Assembly (NCBI GenBank): GCA_014529385.2
Contig: CM043942.1
Span: forward strand, 25,234,469 to 25,298,468
DNA: 64,000 bases
Direction: 5' to 3'
Source of the DNA: Adiantum capillus-veneris
Taxonomy: Eukaryota > Streptophyta > Polypodiopsida > Polypodiales > Pteridaceae
The translations under genes were made by a program, and so were the position numbers. The first letter of the stretch is position 1. Each line of letters opens with the position of its first letter. The notes under the pieces were generated by a model. That model searched no databases. It was not told the DNA's origin and saw nothing but the letters and a program-made list of their open reading frames with translations. This document shows positions 33,967 through 45,518 of this stretch, in pieces.

Positions 33967-34125
33967 GCTTAGGTTTTGTTTTGTTCATCCCACCTTATCT
34001 TTTTCACTCTCCACCCTTCGATGGACCCTCAGTCCTTAACTGATATGTATCAGATGGAATCCTTTCTATTGTTTTGCTTCTGGTCCCATAGGTCATATAT
34101 GACCTCTGTGGATGATAATTCAATC

Positions 34126-34179
34126 AATCTATCTATCTCTCTCTCTCTCCCCCCCCCCCCCCCCCCCCCTCTCTCTCTC
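34126..34179. repeat. Start of the LINE copy 3 tail: CTAT/CT then (C)n
   Basis: CAATCTATCTATCTCTCTCTC, then about 20 C residues, then CT repeats, cut at 34179 by the chromovirus LTR. The continuation is at 44757-44930. Confidence 0.9.
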
Positions 34180-35725
34180 TGTAACATTCAATGGCCTAGT
34201 AACTTGTGTGTAGCGGAAAATAACATAGACATAGTGAAAATTTCATTAGAACAGATTCCTAATGAGCATAACAAGAGTGCCTGGGTAGAGAGAGCAACAA
34301 AACGCATAACACCTAGTTAGATAGTATTGAACAATACTGCGAAAGAGAGAGAAATTAAACTATTGACAACAATTGAGGACCAGATTTATATGGAGCCGGT
34401 CCCCCCTCCAAAATACTTTGTATTATAGGTTTCCCCCCATCAAGGGAGACATTTTACAATACAATTCTTCGTGTTCCTTCAATAACTAGCTAGTGCAGTC
34501 AAGATGGAAGCTTCAAGCACTAGAAAACACTTCAAAACGCAACATTAATTCCCTCATGGTCTCAGACCCAAGACCTCACACACCTTTGAAGATGGTGAGA
34601 GCTAGCGGGGTATGCGAGTAGATTGAGAGGAAGGAGGAGTAGTCTTACCAGAAAGATGTATATCTCCTCACATAATCACTCATATTAGCATAGCATAGCT
34701 TAGTAATTAGCATGGTAGAGGAGATGAGCATGCATTGAAGCTTGGCTCTTGGTTGGATTTGCATCACAAAGCCAATATTTGCTGTTGTAGGCCTCCCTTC
34801 TCACAAGCTTGGAGTAGTAGAGAGAGACTCTTCTTGCTTTGCACATGAGATTTTGTGAGTATGTGTGTGTTAATGACTTGACAAATTCAGCCTCCTCTCT
34901 CTCTTGGTCAACCCCTCTTGCAAATTACTCTTGCTGGCACCCCATTCACCCATGCTAAGCTTAGCCAGTAAGAATTAAGTAGCATAAGTGATAGCCTTCT
35001 GACATGTGTCCCCCTTCCCCCTTTTGTGAGAGCTTTAGGTAATTAAATAATGCAACTAAACTCTCATTGGACCCCTTTGTCTTCTCTCCAACAGGAATCA
35101 GGAAAGCCATTGGGCTGCTGAATTCTCATTGGACCCCTTGGGAGACTATCCAATAGTCTTCTAGAGAGCTTAATTCTTATTGATTCTTTTATCAAGTGTT
35201 TTTAAATGAATTAAACTAGATTTACTCTATCTAATTCTCATTGGTCCACCTCCATGGCCATCCAGTACGATTTGAGTGCACCTTGTGGGCAATTGGCATG
35301 GGGAGCTGACATGTGTCCATTATGGCCTTTGTGTAACGGAGCTTGTCAGTGTGTGTGTGTGTGTGTTTCTCTCTCATCCCCTACTTGCAAGGCTCGCCCC
35401 CTCCTTTGTAGGAGTTTTGAAGACTTTTTGGTACACACACAAAGCATCCAATTTCCCTAGTGTTTGACCTTTGGACACAACCTTTGAATTTTGGAAGTCC
35501 TAATGGACTGAACCTTAGGTCTTTAAAGCCCATTGTTGCATATTGATCTTTTGTAGATGGCCCCCCCTTTGGATCCCTATTTTCCCTCTTGTGGATCCCT
35601 ACTGTGGCCGGTCTGCTAGCTTAACCAATATTCTAGCATTTTCTCCCCTGGTACTTTTCCATATTAAATGATCAGTTTAACATGAGAAAATCATTTAGGA
35701 GAATTAGATATTAGTTATTATGAAA
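34180..35725 (-). repeat. Chromovirus 3' LTR
   Basis: Colinear with 43172-44756 over its whole length with scattered changes. It contains GT runs (about 35350) and a pyrimidine-rich flank at 35726-35785 that on the minus strand is the polypurine tract, now expanded into CT and TA repeats (to 35819). Confidence 0.92.
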
Positions 35726-35760
35726 CTCTCTCTTTCCTCTTTCTCTCTCTTTCTCTATAC

Positions 35761-35823
<63 letters not shown>

Positions 35824-36159
35824 CATATTCGTCCTTGACTATGGGGTAGAGAAGATAAAGCCTATTCATTAGCCCTTTTTCTAGCAGGTAGAGGATCCCT
35901 ATCCTACCCTACGACATCATTCCAGAATGGATGACTAATCCATTTGGTGCTTGAGTGCCTAAGGCTACCGCAAGCATGTCTGTGCATTAGTCCTATAAAT
36001 CTTCCATAGTAGAGTGACAGGCTCTACTTGGTGTTCAGAAGACGTCGTCTCCACAAACTTGATTCTAAGCATGCATACTACTTAACATTTTTTCACGATA
36101 AAGAAAAAGAGAGTCTTATAAGACAAAACTTTGATCATTTTAAACATTTTTACATTTGA
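35726..36159. repeat. (CT)n(TA)n repeat and chromovirus 3' untranslated region
   Basis: CT repeats to about 35787, TA repeats to about 35819, then about 340 bases with no coding evidence up to the stop of the pol frame at 36160. Confidence 0.8.
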
Positions 36160-39100
36160 TTACTCTAGGGAAGCATTGTAAGCATTCACAAGGTTTAGGC
36201 TATCCTTTAATTGTATTCCTTGCATCCATCTAGCATCTTCAAAAGGATAATTCTTAGACTTAATAAGATACCATCGGATAGTCCTACCACCTCTTAATAC
36301 CTTGTCTTCATGTTGGAGAATGGACTCGGGCTGCAACACCTCTTCTTGGTCCTCGATCTCCGGTGGGTCTTCGATACTTGGTTCTTGAGGTGGCTCTCAT
36401 TTGTAAGGCTTTATTAGGCTCACATGAAAAGCATTGTGTATGAGCCAATGGTTAGGCAACTTAAGTTGATAGGCCATTTCATTGATTGGTCTAAGAATGT
36501 GGAAGGGACCATAGTACCTTTTTGCTAACTTAGCATAGTACTTTTGGCATCCCATAGGATTCTTGCCCCTCGTGTGTCTTAATCGCGCCTTGGAAATTTA
36601 AATAACCCAATCATTTTCTTTAAAGGCTTGGATATTCTGTGCTTATTAGCAGCATCCTTTTGCCTTTGTTGTGAGATAGAGATAGCATCCTTAATCTTTT
36701 GGAAATATTCTTGTAGGTCTCGGCTATACTCATCTGCAGTGAAGATCATGTCCTGTACCTTAAGTAGTAGGGGACTTTTTGATCTTCCCTCAACTACCTT
36801 GAAAGGTGCTTTTCCAGTGGAAGTATGTACAGTGTTATTGTAGGCATACTCTACTAAGAGTAAGTACTTCTCCCATTGGGACCTTTGATCTACTTCCGTT
36901 ACGTAGGATTTTAGTAGATCAAGAATTGTTAGGTGAGCTATTTCACTTTGGCCATTGGTTTGCAGGTGATAGGCCAAAGAGAAGTTTAGCCTTGTCCCTA
37001 GATTCTCAAAGAGACCCTTCTAGAAATTACTAGTCATTCTAGGATCTCTATTCGACATTATGGACATTGGCAAGCCATGGTACTTGAATATTTGTGAAAT
37101 GAATATGGTTGCCATTTGATAGGCTTTGATAATATTTTTGACAGGTATAAAATGAGCTTGTTTGCCGAACCTATCTACTATCGTCCATATTACCATATTC
37201 CCATGGATAGACTTAGACAATCCAAAGATAAAATCCATGGATATGATTTTCCATGGTGAATTAGGGATTGGAAAAGGTTGACGCAATCCTGGTTTGCTTC
37301 CCTCTATCAAAGTTTGTCTTTTGGCATACCACACATTTAGAAACATACTCTTGTATGTTTGCTTTCATGGTAGACCAATAGATATATGTTTCAATCCCTT
37401 TTAGGGTAGACTGAATCCATCTATGACCCACATAAGGAGGAGCATGAGATTCATACATTACTTTCTCACGTAGTGAGTTAGTAACGCATAGTCTATTGCC
37501 ATAGAGAAGGTAACCATCTTGTAAAGTAAATGGTTCCTCTTTCTTCCCTAGTGCAAGGGCTGAAATCACATATCTAAAATCGAGATCAATAGGGTACTCA
37601 TCTATCATAGAAGATAGATCATTGTGAGTTGCTATGAAAACCGCATTCACTCTCGGTTGTCTTGAGAGTGCATCGACTACATGATTATGCTTGCGAGGTA
37701 CATGAGCAATATGAAAATGCAATTGCGAAAGGAAATGTGCCCATGTCATTTGTTTGTTGGAGAGCTTGGTCTGCATCATGAAATACTTAAGTGTTTGGTG
37801 ATCCTTCCACAGAATGAAAGGAGTTTCCAATAAATAGTGTTTCCATGAGTCTAAGGCATGTAGAACTGCGAGGAGCTCCTTTTCATATATGCCTAGAGCT
37901 TGCTCAATAGGGTGAGCTTTTGACTTTCATAGGCTATGGCGTGCCCTTCTTGGAGCAAAATAGCTCCAAGGCAATCACCACAAGCGTCACATTGGACCTC
38001 AAATGGCTTTGAGATATCCGACAGTGTAAGCACAGGTTGAAAATAAGCTTTTGTTTAAGATTTTTGAAAGCATTGTTCTCCTTAGCAGACCATGTATACC
38101 TAATGTTTTTATTTGTTAGGTCATGTAATGGTCCCGCGATTTGTGAGAACTTTTCTATGAAGCGTCTATAGTATGCACACATACCTATAAAGCTTCTTAG
38201 TTCATGAAGATTCCTTGGTTAGGTCATCCTTTTATTACCTCTAGTTTTGATGGATCAATTTGGATGCCATCTTGAGAGATAATGTGACCTAAATACTGAA
38301 TATCTTGTAAGAAAAATTACTTTTCTTTCAATTAACATAAAGTTTATTCTCTCAGAAGACTTGAAATATTACGTGGAGGTGTTGCTTGTGTTTGTCTAAT
38401 GAGTCAGAGTAGATGATGATATCATCCAAGAACACTCTAATAAAGGTTCAATGAGGCCTGAATCGATTCTACATCAAGCGGTTAAATGTGGCTCGTGCAT
38501 TGGTCAAGCCAAAAGGCATGACTATATATTTGTGAAGACTAAACATAGTGCAAAATGCGGTCTTTACAATGTCTTGATCAACTATCCTTATTTGATGGTA
38601 GCCACTTTTAGGTCAATTTTACTAAAGTAGGTCAACCTTGTAGCTTATCAAATAGGTCTTCTACCCGTGGAACGGGAAACCTATTTTTGATAGTGATCCT
38701 ATTTAGTGCTCTATAGTTGACACACATATGATCGGTTCCGTATTTCTTTTGCATTAATACCACAGGTAAACAAAATGGAGATGAGCCAGGCCTAACCATG
38801 CGCTTATCAACTAACTCATGGACTTGCCACATAATCTCCTCTTGTTGAGCTTGAAAAACTCTATAAGGAGGTTTATTAGGCGGTGAACTTCCTGGAAGAA
38901 GTTCAATTGAATGGTCATCATTTCCTCGTCTAGAAGGTAGTTCATAAGGGATGTCGTCAATAAAAACATATTGAAACCCCTTGAGAAAATTGGATAACTC
39001 TAATTCCTTGTGATTATCGGTATTTTCTTTTGCTAAAGCATTAGGTTCATTTTGAGCATCTTCAACAAAAATCATGTACACAGAAATAGAGCTCTTTATT

Positions 39101-40264
39101 GACTTATTGAAAGCTTGCATATGTACAGTGGGTATGGTGTTACCCAACTCCTTAGGATCTGTGTACATATCTTTTTCCCTGAACCTAAAGTAGATTTTCC
39201 TTTCAAGGAATTTAACATTTGGCAGCCATGTGATCAAACCATGGTGCCCCTAGGATTACATCCTCGTGCTTGAGAGGAGAGATAAACAAGTCCTCTTTGT
39301 CCACATAGATTTGGACATGGAGCCTCAATTTTTGCGGATTAAGGGAGTGGCTGAAGCTTCTTGCCCCTTGAAAGCACCATCAGCGGGCAGGACATCTCCC
39401 ATCTCATAGGGTTGGATGCCTAGCTTGGTGGCCAACTCTGTGGATATGAAATTGTGAGTAGAACCAGGGTCAAAGAGAATAAAAGCATCATGTTCTCTTA
39501 CCTTTCCCCAAGCATGGCATAGAGGATATCCTTTGTGGTGAGCTTCCTCTTCTTGGATATCAACCAAGGTAGCTCTAGGAGTCTCATGGCGGGTGTTCTT
39601 TTGGAGGCAAGCACGGTACGCATGCCCTTGCTCTCCGCATTTGAAACAACAGTTATCCTTGCGATAATGCTCAAGCTCTTCAGAAGAGAGTTTGTTTTTG
39701 CCTTTGTAAGCTCCCTTCTCCTTAGTTTTGTTGTTATTGGAATTTCCCTTAGGAGACTTTTGGACATTTTCCTTCCCCTTAGGCTCATTAGAACCCTTGT
39801 TTTCCATGGGCTTAGGATTTCTCTTAGCCCCTATTTGGAAATTGATTCATGAAGCCACCATCGTATGGTGTATGACCGCTGATCTGGTGGGTGGCCTTTG
39901 GGAGGTAACATACTCCGCCATTTCTTCAATTAAGCCCGCACAAAATTGTTGTCTTTGCTCTCCAAAATCCATCTTTTTGAAGACAATGGCTTTGAGATGT
40001 AAGCCCAAAACTTGTCTAAATATCTGTAAATGGATTCGTAGGAAGAGAGCTTCAAGATTCGCCATTTGGTGAGTACTTTGTCTTTGGCATTGGTAGCCAA
40101 AAATTGCTTCATGATGGAAGCTCTTAGCCCTTTCCATGCATGTTCATGGAGCTTCATCGTTTTCCGGTAGTCTAGAACACCATTGCTTGGCGGCTTTGAA
40201 AATGCATAGCAGGTGTAGCTTAGAGGACTTCGTGAAGCCCTCATCTCCAAACGTCGCATCGAAT
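36160..40264 (-). pseudogene. Chromovirus gag-pol with C-terminal chromodomain, inactivated
   Basis: Reading down the minus strand: gag remnants (40259-39850, in two frames); zinc knuckle CFKCGEQGHAYRAC (about 39640); protease FDPGSTHNFIS (about 39450); reverse transcriptase from PPYRVFQAQQEEIMWQV through VNYRALNRITIKNRFPVPRV (38650-38870), then FLDDIIIYSDS (about 38425) in another frame; RNase H (about 38180-37680, HNHVVDALSRQ); integrase zinc region with CVVCQ (about 37350); integrase core MDFIFGLSKSIHGN and on (37250-36600); chromodomain ESILQHEDKVLRGG...KNYPFEDARW (about 36330-36200). The chromodomain places it in the chromoviruses. Numerous frameshifts and stops. Confidence 0.9.
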
Positions 40265-40269
40265 TGAAG

Positions 40270-41415
40270 TAAAGTGCATGCCATTCCTTAGATACAATTT
40301 GATGTTTTTGACACCCTCAATGTCTAGTTCATAAGCATCACCAAGTCTCACTTTTCCACAAGAGTGAGAATAAGTAGAGAACCACTCTCTATGTGGTGTC
40401 ACATGGAAACTCGCACCAGAATCTACTATCCAATTTTGTGCATACTGCGCATCTTCTATAACAAGAGCCTCGACAGGTAGATCTGTTGTGAAGACCAATA
40501 CGTCAGAGGTAAGTGGCATAACAACTGCTGGAAGAGTCTCTATAATAGGATCATTTGAAGACTCTAGCACATTGATATCCTCTAACTTTGCTTTGCCCTT
40601 GTTTGAATAATCAGACTTAGAAGTTTCACCGGATTGTTTATCCTTCTTGCTTTCCTGCCATTTCCTGCAATCCTTCTTCACATGCCCTTTGTTATGGTAG
40701 TGATAGCACTCGACATTACGCATAGTACCCCGAGACTTATTGCGTGAGTCCCCACATTCCTTGATTTTGGCACGACTTTGAGTGCGACCCCTCTGTCTAT
40801 CACTAGCAACATACGCATCACCATCCTTCTTGCCTTCGAGAGATTTCCTACGAATCTCCTTGGTAAACAGACTCGCAAGGACATCATTGTTCACTAGACT
40901 GGTACTACCAGGTGCTGAGTTGCTAATTGCAGTACAAAACGTATCCCAAGATGAGGGTAAACTGCATAGCAAGAATATACATCTGATTTCCTCATCGAAA
41001 ACCAAACCCTGAGTGGTCAACTGAGTGAAAATGATATTGAACTCATTAATGTGAGTAGAAATAGTGCCCTCTTTCTTCATACAAAGGTCAAACAACTTCT
41101 TCATCAAGAAAACCTTATTAGTGGCACTTTTGTTCTCATAACTGGAACACAACTTATCCCATACATCTCTAGCAGTCCTTTCTCCAACTATAGTAAAGTA
41201 CACAGATTCCGCCAAATGCAAATGGAGGGTAGATTTGGCCTTAGCATCAAGTTTCTCCCACTCAACATCTGTATACTCGCCCTCTGGGCGCTCCATGATA
41301 GGATCCAACTGGACTTTTTGTATAAGAACATCTTGAATTTTCTCTTTCTAGATAGCAAAATTTGTCCCATCAAATTTTCGGATATTGTAAATATCCTTTC
41401 ACCGCTAGATGACAT
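40270..41415 (-). pseudogene. Copia gag and beginning of protease
   Basis: Starts MSSSGERIFTIS; a frameshift and a stop (in KFDGTNFAI*KEKIQDVL, normally Trp) follow, then a long clean frame from 41308. That frame has the copia gag domain (ARDVWDKLCSSYEN, MKKLFDLCMKKEGT), a zinc-knuckle-like CYHYHNKGHVKKDC in which the second Cys is Tyr, and the protease motif WIVDSGASFHVTPHREWF. It ends in GDAYELDIEGVKNIKL, followed by chromovirus sequence. The lost knuckle Cys and missing pol make it non-functional. Confidence 0.88.
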
Positions 41416-42528
41416 GACTTCAAGCTAAAGATAAAATGGTGATAAACATTGGTAATCTTGGGAAAAATTTGGTAGAGTTTCCCCTGAAAAATTGATAGAA
41501 TCTCAATCCAAAACTGTCACAAGAGATCAATAACGCATCAAAAGTAATGCTCTCAGAGCATAAGACACACGCATCAACCACTAACTGTGCATAAAAAGTC
41601 AAAAGCTGACCCAAGACTGCCAACACGGCATCAAATGCACCTAGCCCTCTCTATACTTGTCCTATGGAGAGGCCACGAAAAAGGGGTACTCCAGCAACCT
41701 ATATCACCGAAAGGATCTCAACCTTTGAGAATCCCCCAGCTGAAGAAAACCTCACGCTATCGACCCTCACAAAAGGTTATGCAGACAAGAAACTAGCCCA
41801 GTCTTAGAAAGCAAACCAAGTCTCAGAAACAGCCGTGACTGCGAGAAACAAGCCAAATCGGCTTCACAAAGGGTACATGTGCAGTTTCCGAAACTCAACG
41901 TACATCCACTATCAACAATACTGCAAGGTGTAGTATACGCGCTCAAACAGGCGCCAAACAAAATGTGCAAGTAATAAACAAATCCTTGCGGGGAGTAAAA
42001 CCGCTCTCAAAAGAGCTCAAGCACTATCAAAAGTGCCATAACAATGCATATCCGCATCAAATACTCTCACTAAAATCTGTGCTGATGCTAAAAATTGCAA
42101 CCTGTAAGAAACCTGGATGTCGTGTATGTATGCAAGAACCTGTGAGGAGATGGATGCCTGAAAAACCCGAGACAATGTTGATGCCGAAAAGTGCTCCTAA
42201 TCAGCCTGTAAACACCATCTCAATAGCACATAATAGCCATAAAATGGCTATATACCATCCCAAAATAGTCTCTGAACAACCTCCACCTATGTCCTGTTAG
42301 CTGTAGCAAAAGTGGAGTTGAAAAATACAATTCCTAAAGTGTAGCTCGGATGAAGCTTTCGACTGCACGAATAGCTTCGAAAGGGAGGTAAAATTACAGG
42401 ACACCTGCTAGAATCGCCCTTGGAACGCTAAATTTTCCGATGCCAAGATTGAGAAACTGTTTGCACTTTTGAAAGTGCATGCGTGTGGACGCAAAAATGG
42501 CAAGCACAAACCTTGCTTTGATACTAGT

Positions 42529-42851
<323 letters not shown>

Positions 42852-43158
42852 ATTCTAACAATTTTTTAGGTGTACTTTGGAACTTCAAGCCCTAGTTGCT
42901 GCTCCTCTTTGCCCAAACAGTACCGGCTCCTGTCAAGCTTCTAATAGCTCAATAGTGGTTAAGCCGTAGGCAAGACTCGTAGGACTCCACTATTAAGACC
43001 ATAGCTCTCGACGGTGATGCCTTGTTATCTGCACAAAGGCAGGCGCACTGTAAGGCTGAAAAATCCCTATTCTACTTACTCAATTGCAATTAATAATACC
43101 AACTATTTATAGTTAGCTTGAGGACATCCCTTCTTGAGCAAGAAAAGAGAAACCTTGT

Positions 43159-43170
43159 GCTTTGATACCA
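43159..43170 (-). promoter_or_regulatory. Chromovirus primer-binding site
   Basis: GCTTTGATACCA, inverse complement TGGTATCAAAGC, one base from the LTR. It differs at one position from the usual initiator-Met site TGGTATCAGAGC. Confidence 0.9.
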
Positions 43171-43171
43171 A

Positions 43172-44756
43172 TGTAACATTTAATGGCCTAGTAACTTGTG
43201 TGTAGTGGAAAATAGCATAGACATAGTGAGAATTTCATTAGAATAGATTCCTAATGAGCATACCAAGAGTGCTTGGGTGGAGAGAGCAACAAAAAGCATA
43301 ACACCTAGTTAGATAGGCATGAACAATACTTCAAAAGAGAGAGCAATTAGACTATTGACAACAGTTGCGGACCGGATTTATATGGAGCCGGTCCCCCCTC
43401 CAAAAGGCTTTGTATTATAGGTTTCCCCCATCAAGGGAGACATTTTACAATACAATTATTTGTGTTCCTTCAATAACTAGCTAGTGCAAAGAAGATGGAA
43501 GCTTCAAGCACTAGCAAACACTTTAAAACAAAACATTAATTCCCTCACGGTCTTAGACCCAAGACCTCACACACCTTCGAAGATGGTGAGAGCTAGCAGG
43601 GTATGAGAGTAGATTGAGAGGAAGAAGGAGTAGTCTTACATGAAAGATGTATATCTTCTCACATAATCACTCAAGTAGCATAGCATAGCTTAGTAAGTAG
43701 CATAGTAGAGGAGATGAGCATGCATTGAAGCTTGGCTCTTGGTTGGATTTGCATCACAAAGCCAAGAGTTTTTGGTGTAGGCCTCCCTTCTCACAAGCTT
43801 GGAGTAGCTGAAAGCTTGAGAAGGAGAGAGAGAGTCTTCTTGCTTCACACATGAGATTGTGTGAGTCTGTGTGTGTTAATGACTTCACAAATTCAGCCCC
43901 CTCTCTCTTGGTCGACCCCTCTTGCAAATTACTCTTGCTGGCACCCCATTGGCCCATGCTAGGCTTCGCCAGTAAGAATTAAGTAGCATAAGTGATAGCC
44001 TTCTGACATGTGTCCCCCTTTCCCCTTTTGTGAGAGCTTTAGGTAATTAAATAATGCACTTAAACTCTTATTGGACCCTTTTTCTTCTCGCCAATAGGAA
44101 TCATGCAAGCCATTGGACTATTGAATGCTCATTGGACCCGTTGGGAGACTATCCAATAGTCTTCTAGAGAGCTTAATTCTTATTGGTTATTTTATCAAGT
44201 GTTTTTAAATGAATTAAACTAGATTTACTCTAGCCTAATTCTCATTGTTCCACCTCTATGGCCATCCAATAGGCTTTGAGTGCACCTTGTGGGAAATTGG
44301 CCAAGGGACCTGACATGTGTCCATTATGCCCTTTGTGTAAGGGAGCTTGTGTGTGTGTGTGTGTTTCTCTCTCATCCCCTACTTGCAAGGCTTGCCCCCT
44401 CCTTTGTAGGAGTTTTGAAGACCTTTTGGTACACACAGAAAGCATCCAATTTCTCTAGTGTTTGACCTTTGGACACAATCTTTGCATTTTGGAACCTTTG
44501 CTTTTTGGAACCTTAGCATTTTGGATGTCGTAATGGGCTGAACCTTAGGATCTTTAACTCTCATTGTTGCACACTGCTCTTTTACAGATGGACCCCCCTT
44601 TGGATACCTATTTTCCCTCTTGTGGATCCCTACTGTGACCGGTCTACTAGCTTAACCAATATTCTAGCTTTTTCTCCCCTAGTAACTCCCCATATTAAAT
44701 GATCAGTTTAACATAAGAAAATCATTTAGGAGAATTAGGTATTAGTTATTATGACA
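43172..44756 (-). repeat. Chromovirus 5' LTR
   Basis: Partner of 34180-35725; 1585 bp. A related, more diverged LTR begins at 62722. Confidence 0.92.
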
Positions 44757-44778
44757 CTATCTCTTTCCCTCTTTCTCT

Positions 44779-44830
<52 letters not shown>

Positions 44831-44869
44831 ATTTCTCCCTCTCCCTCTATCTTTCTCTATCTCTTATAA

Positions 44870-44921
<52 letters not shown>

Positions 44922-44930
44922 CCTCTTTCT
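44757..44930. repeat. (CT)n, continuation of the LINE copy 3 tail
   Basis: CTATCTCTTTCCCTCTTTCT, then long CT runs. It is the right half of the tract split by the chromovirus at 34179. Confidence 0.85.
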
Positions 44931-45285
44931 CTCATAATCCATTTCCTAACAAATCTACCATGCACATTCATTTGCAAACAAAGCTTACATATTACAACAA
45001 CGCGCAAGAAGATTGCATCTACGTCACTAAGCAAACTACGTCAAATGAATGAGGTATTTCTCTCTCTCTCTCTCTCTCTCTCACTTTGTTTCTTCATTTA
45101 TGCATGTAAATGTGTGTGTGGAGAGTAGAATACAATACGGAAAGGAGGGGCGGGGGATTTGTGATTACATTAGGTTGTAGAAAGGTTGTCTGGTTAGGTT
45201 GAGCATCCAAAGACAAATTTGGTAAAACCCCTTCGATGACTCTGTCGCTCAAACAAACTGAAACTCCTCCTGGAACCCTAACCCA

Positions 45286-45330
<45 letters not shown>

Positions 45331-45518
45331 TGTTGTTGTGTTTGTGTGAGGGAGAAAGTGGAGAGAGATGGACAAGGGAGAGAGATAGTGAGATTGTGGG
45401 AGGTGGAGTAGGGAGGAGGGAGCTCAAACCAGGTGTGATGGCGAAGAGAAAGAAGGTAGAGTATGCCGCAAAAACGGAGCATACTCTACCCTTCTTCCTT
45501 TTTTAGGTGCCAATCATT
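44931..45518. other. Spacer with microsatellites and a hairpin
   Basis: (CT)n at 45058-45082, (TG)n at about 45292-45333, and a hairpin at about 45455-45490 with arms GGTAGAGTATGC / GCATACTCTACC around a 12-base loop. A 22-codon frame starts at 45437 (MAKRKKVEY...), too short to call. It may contain the left end of the outer CACTA element, but I find no CACTA terminus. Confidence 0.5.

Larger units (their letters stand above)
32290..34125 (+). mobile_element. LINE copy 3: ORF1-only (half-LINE) element
   Basis: Starts at the (CT)n edge, has a GC-rich 5' leader with 72-bp tandem repeats, one ORF1-like gene (32772 onward), no endonuclease or reverse transcriptase, and then the same 3' sequence (TGGTCCCATAGGTCATATAT...GATGATAAT) and CT tail as LINE copies 1 and 2. 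Its ORF1 is clearly different from their N-terminal region. This arrangement resembles the mammalian HAL1 type: ORF1 plus a borrowed 3' end. It is interrupted by the MITE at 33518-33966. The element could instead be an internally deleted copy. Confidence 0.65.

Noticed and set aside
36628-37033. Plus-strand open frames over the chromovirus integrase and gag (36628-37033, 39535-40072, 40782-41428)
   Set aside because: Antisense shadows of the recognised minus-strand gag-pol coding sequence.
45437-45505. Small frame MAKRKKVEY... with a good basic start
   Set aside because: Only 22 codons, lying over a hairpin; no evidence of expression or a second exon.
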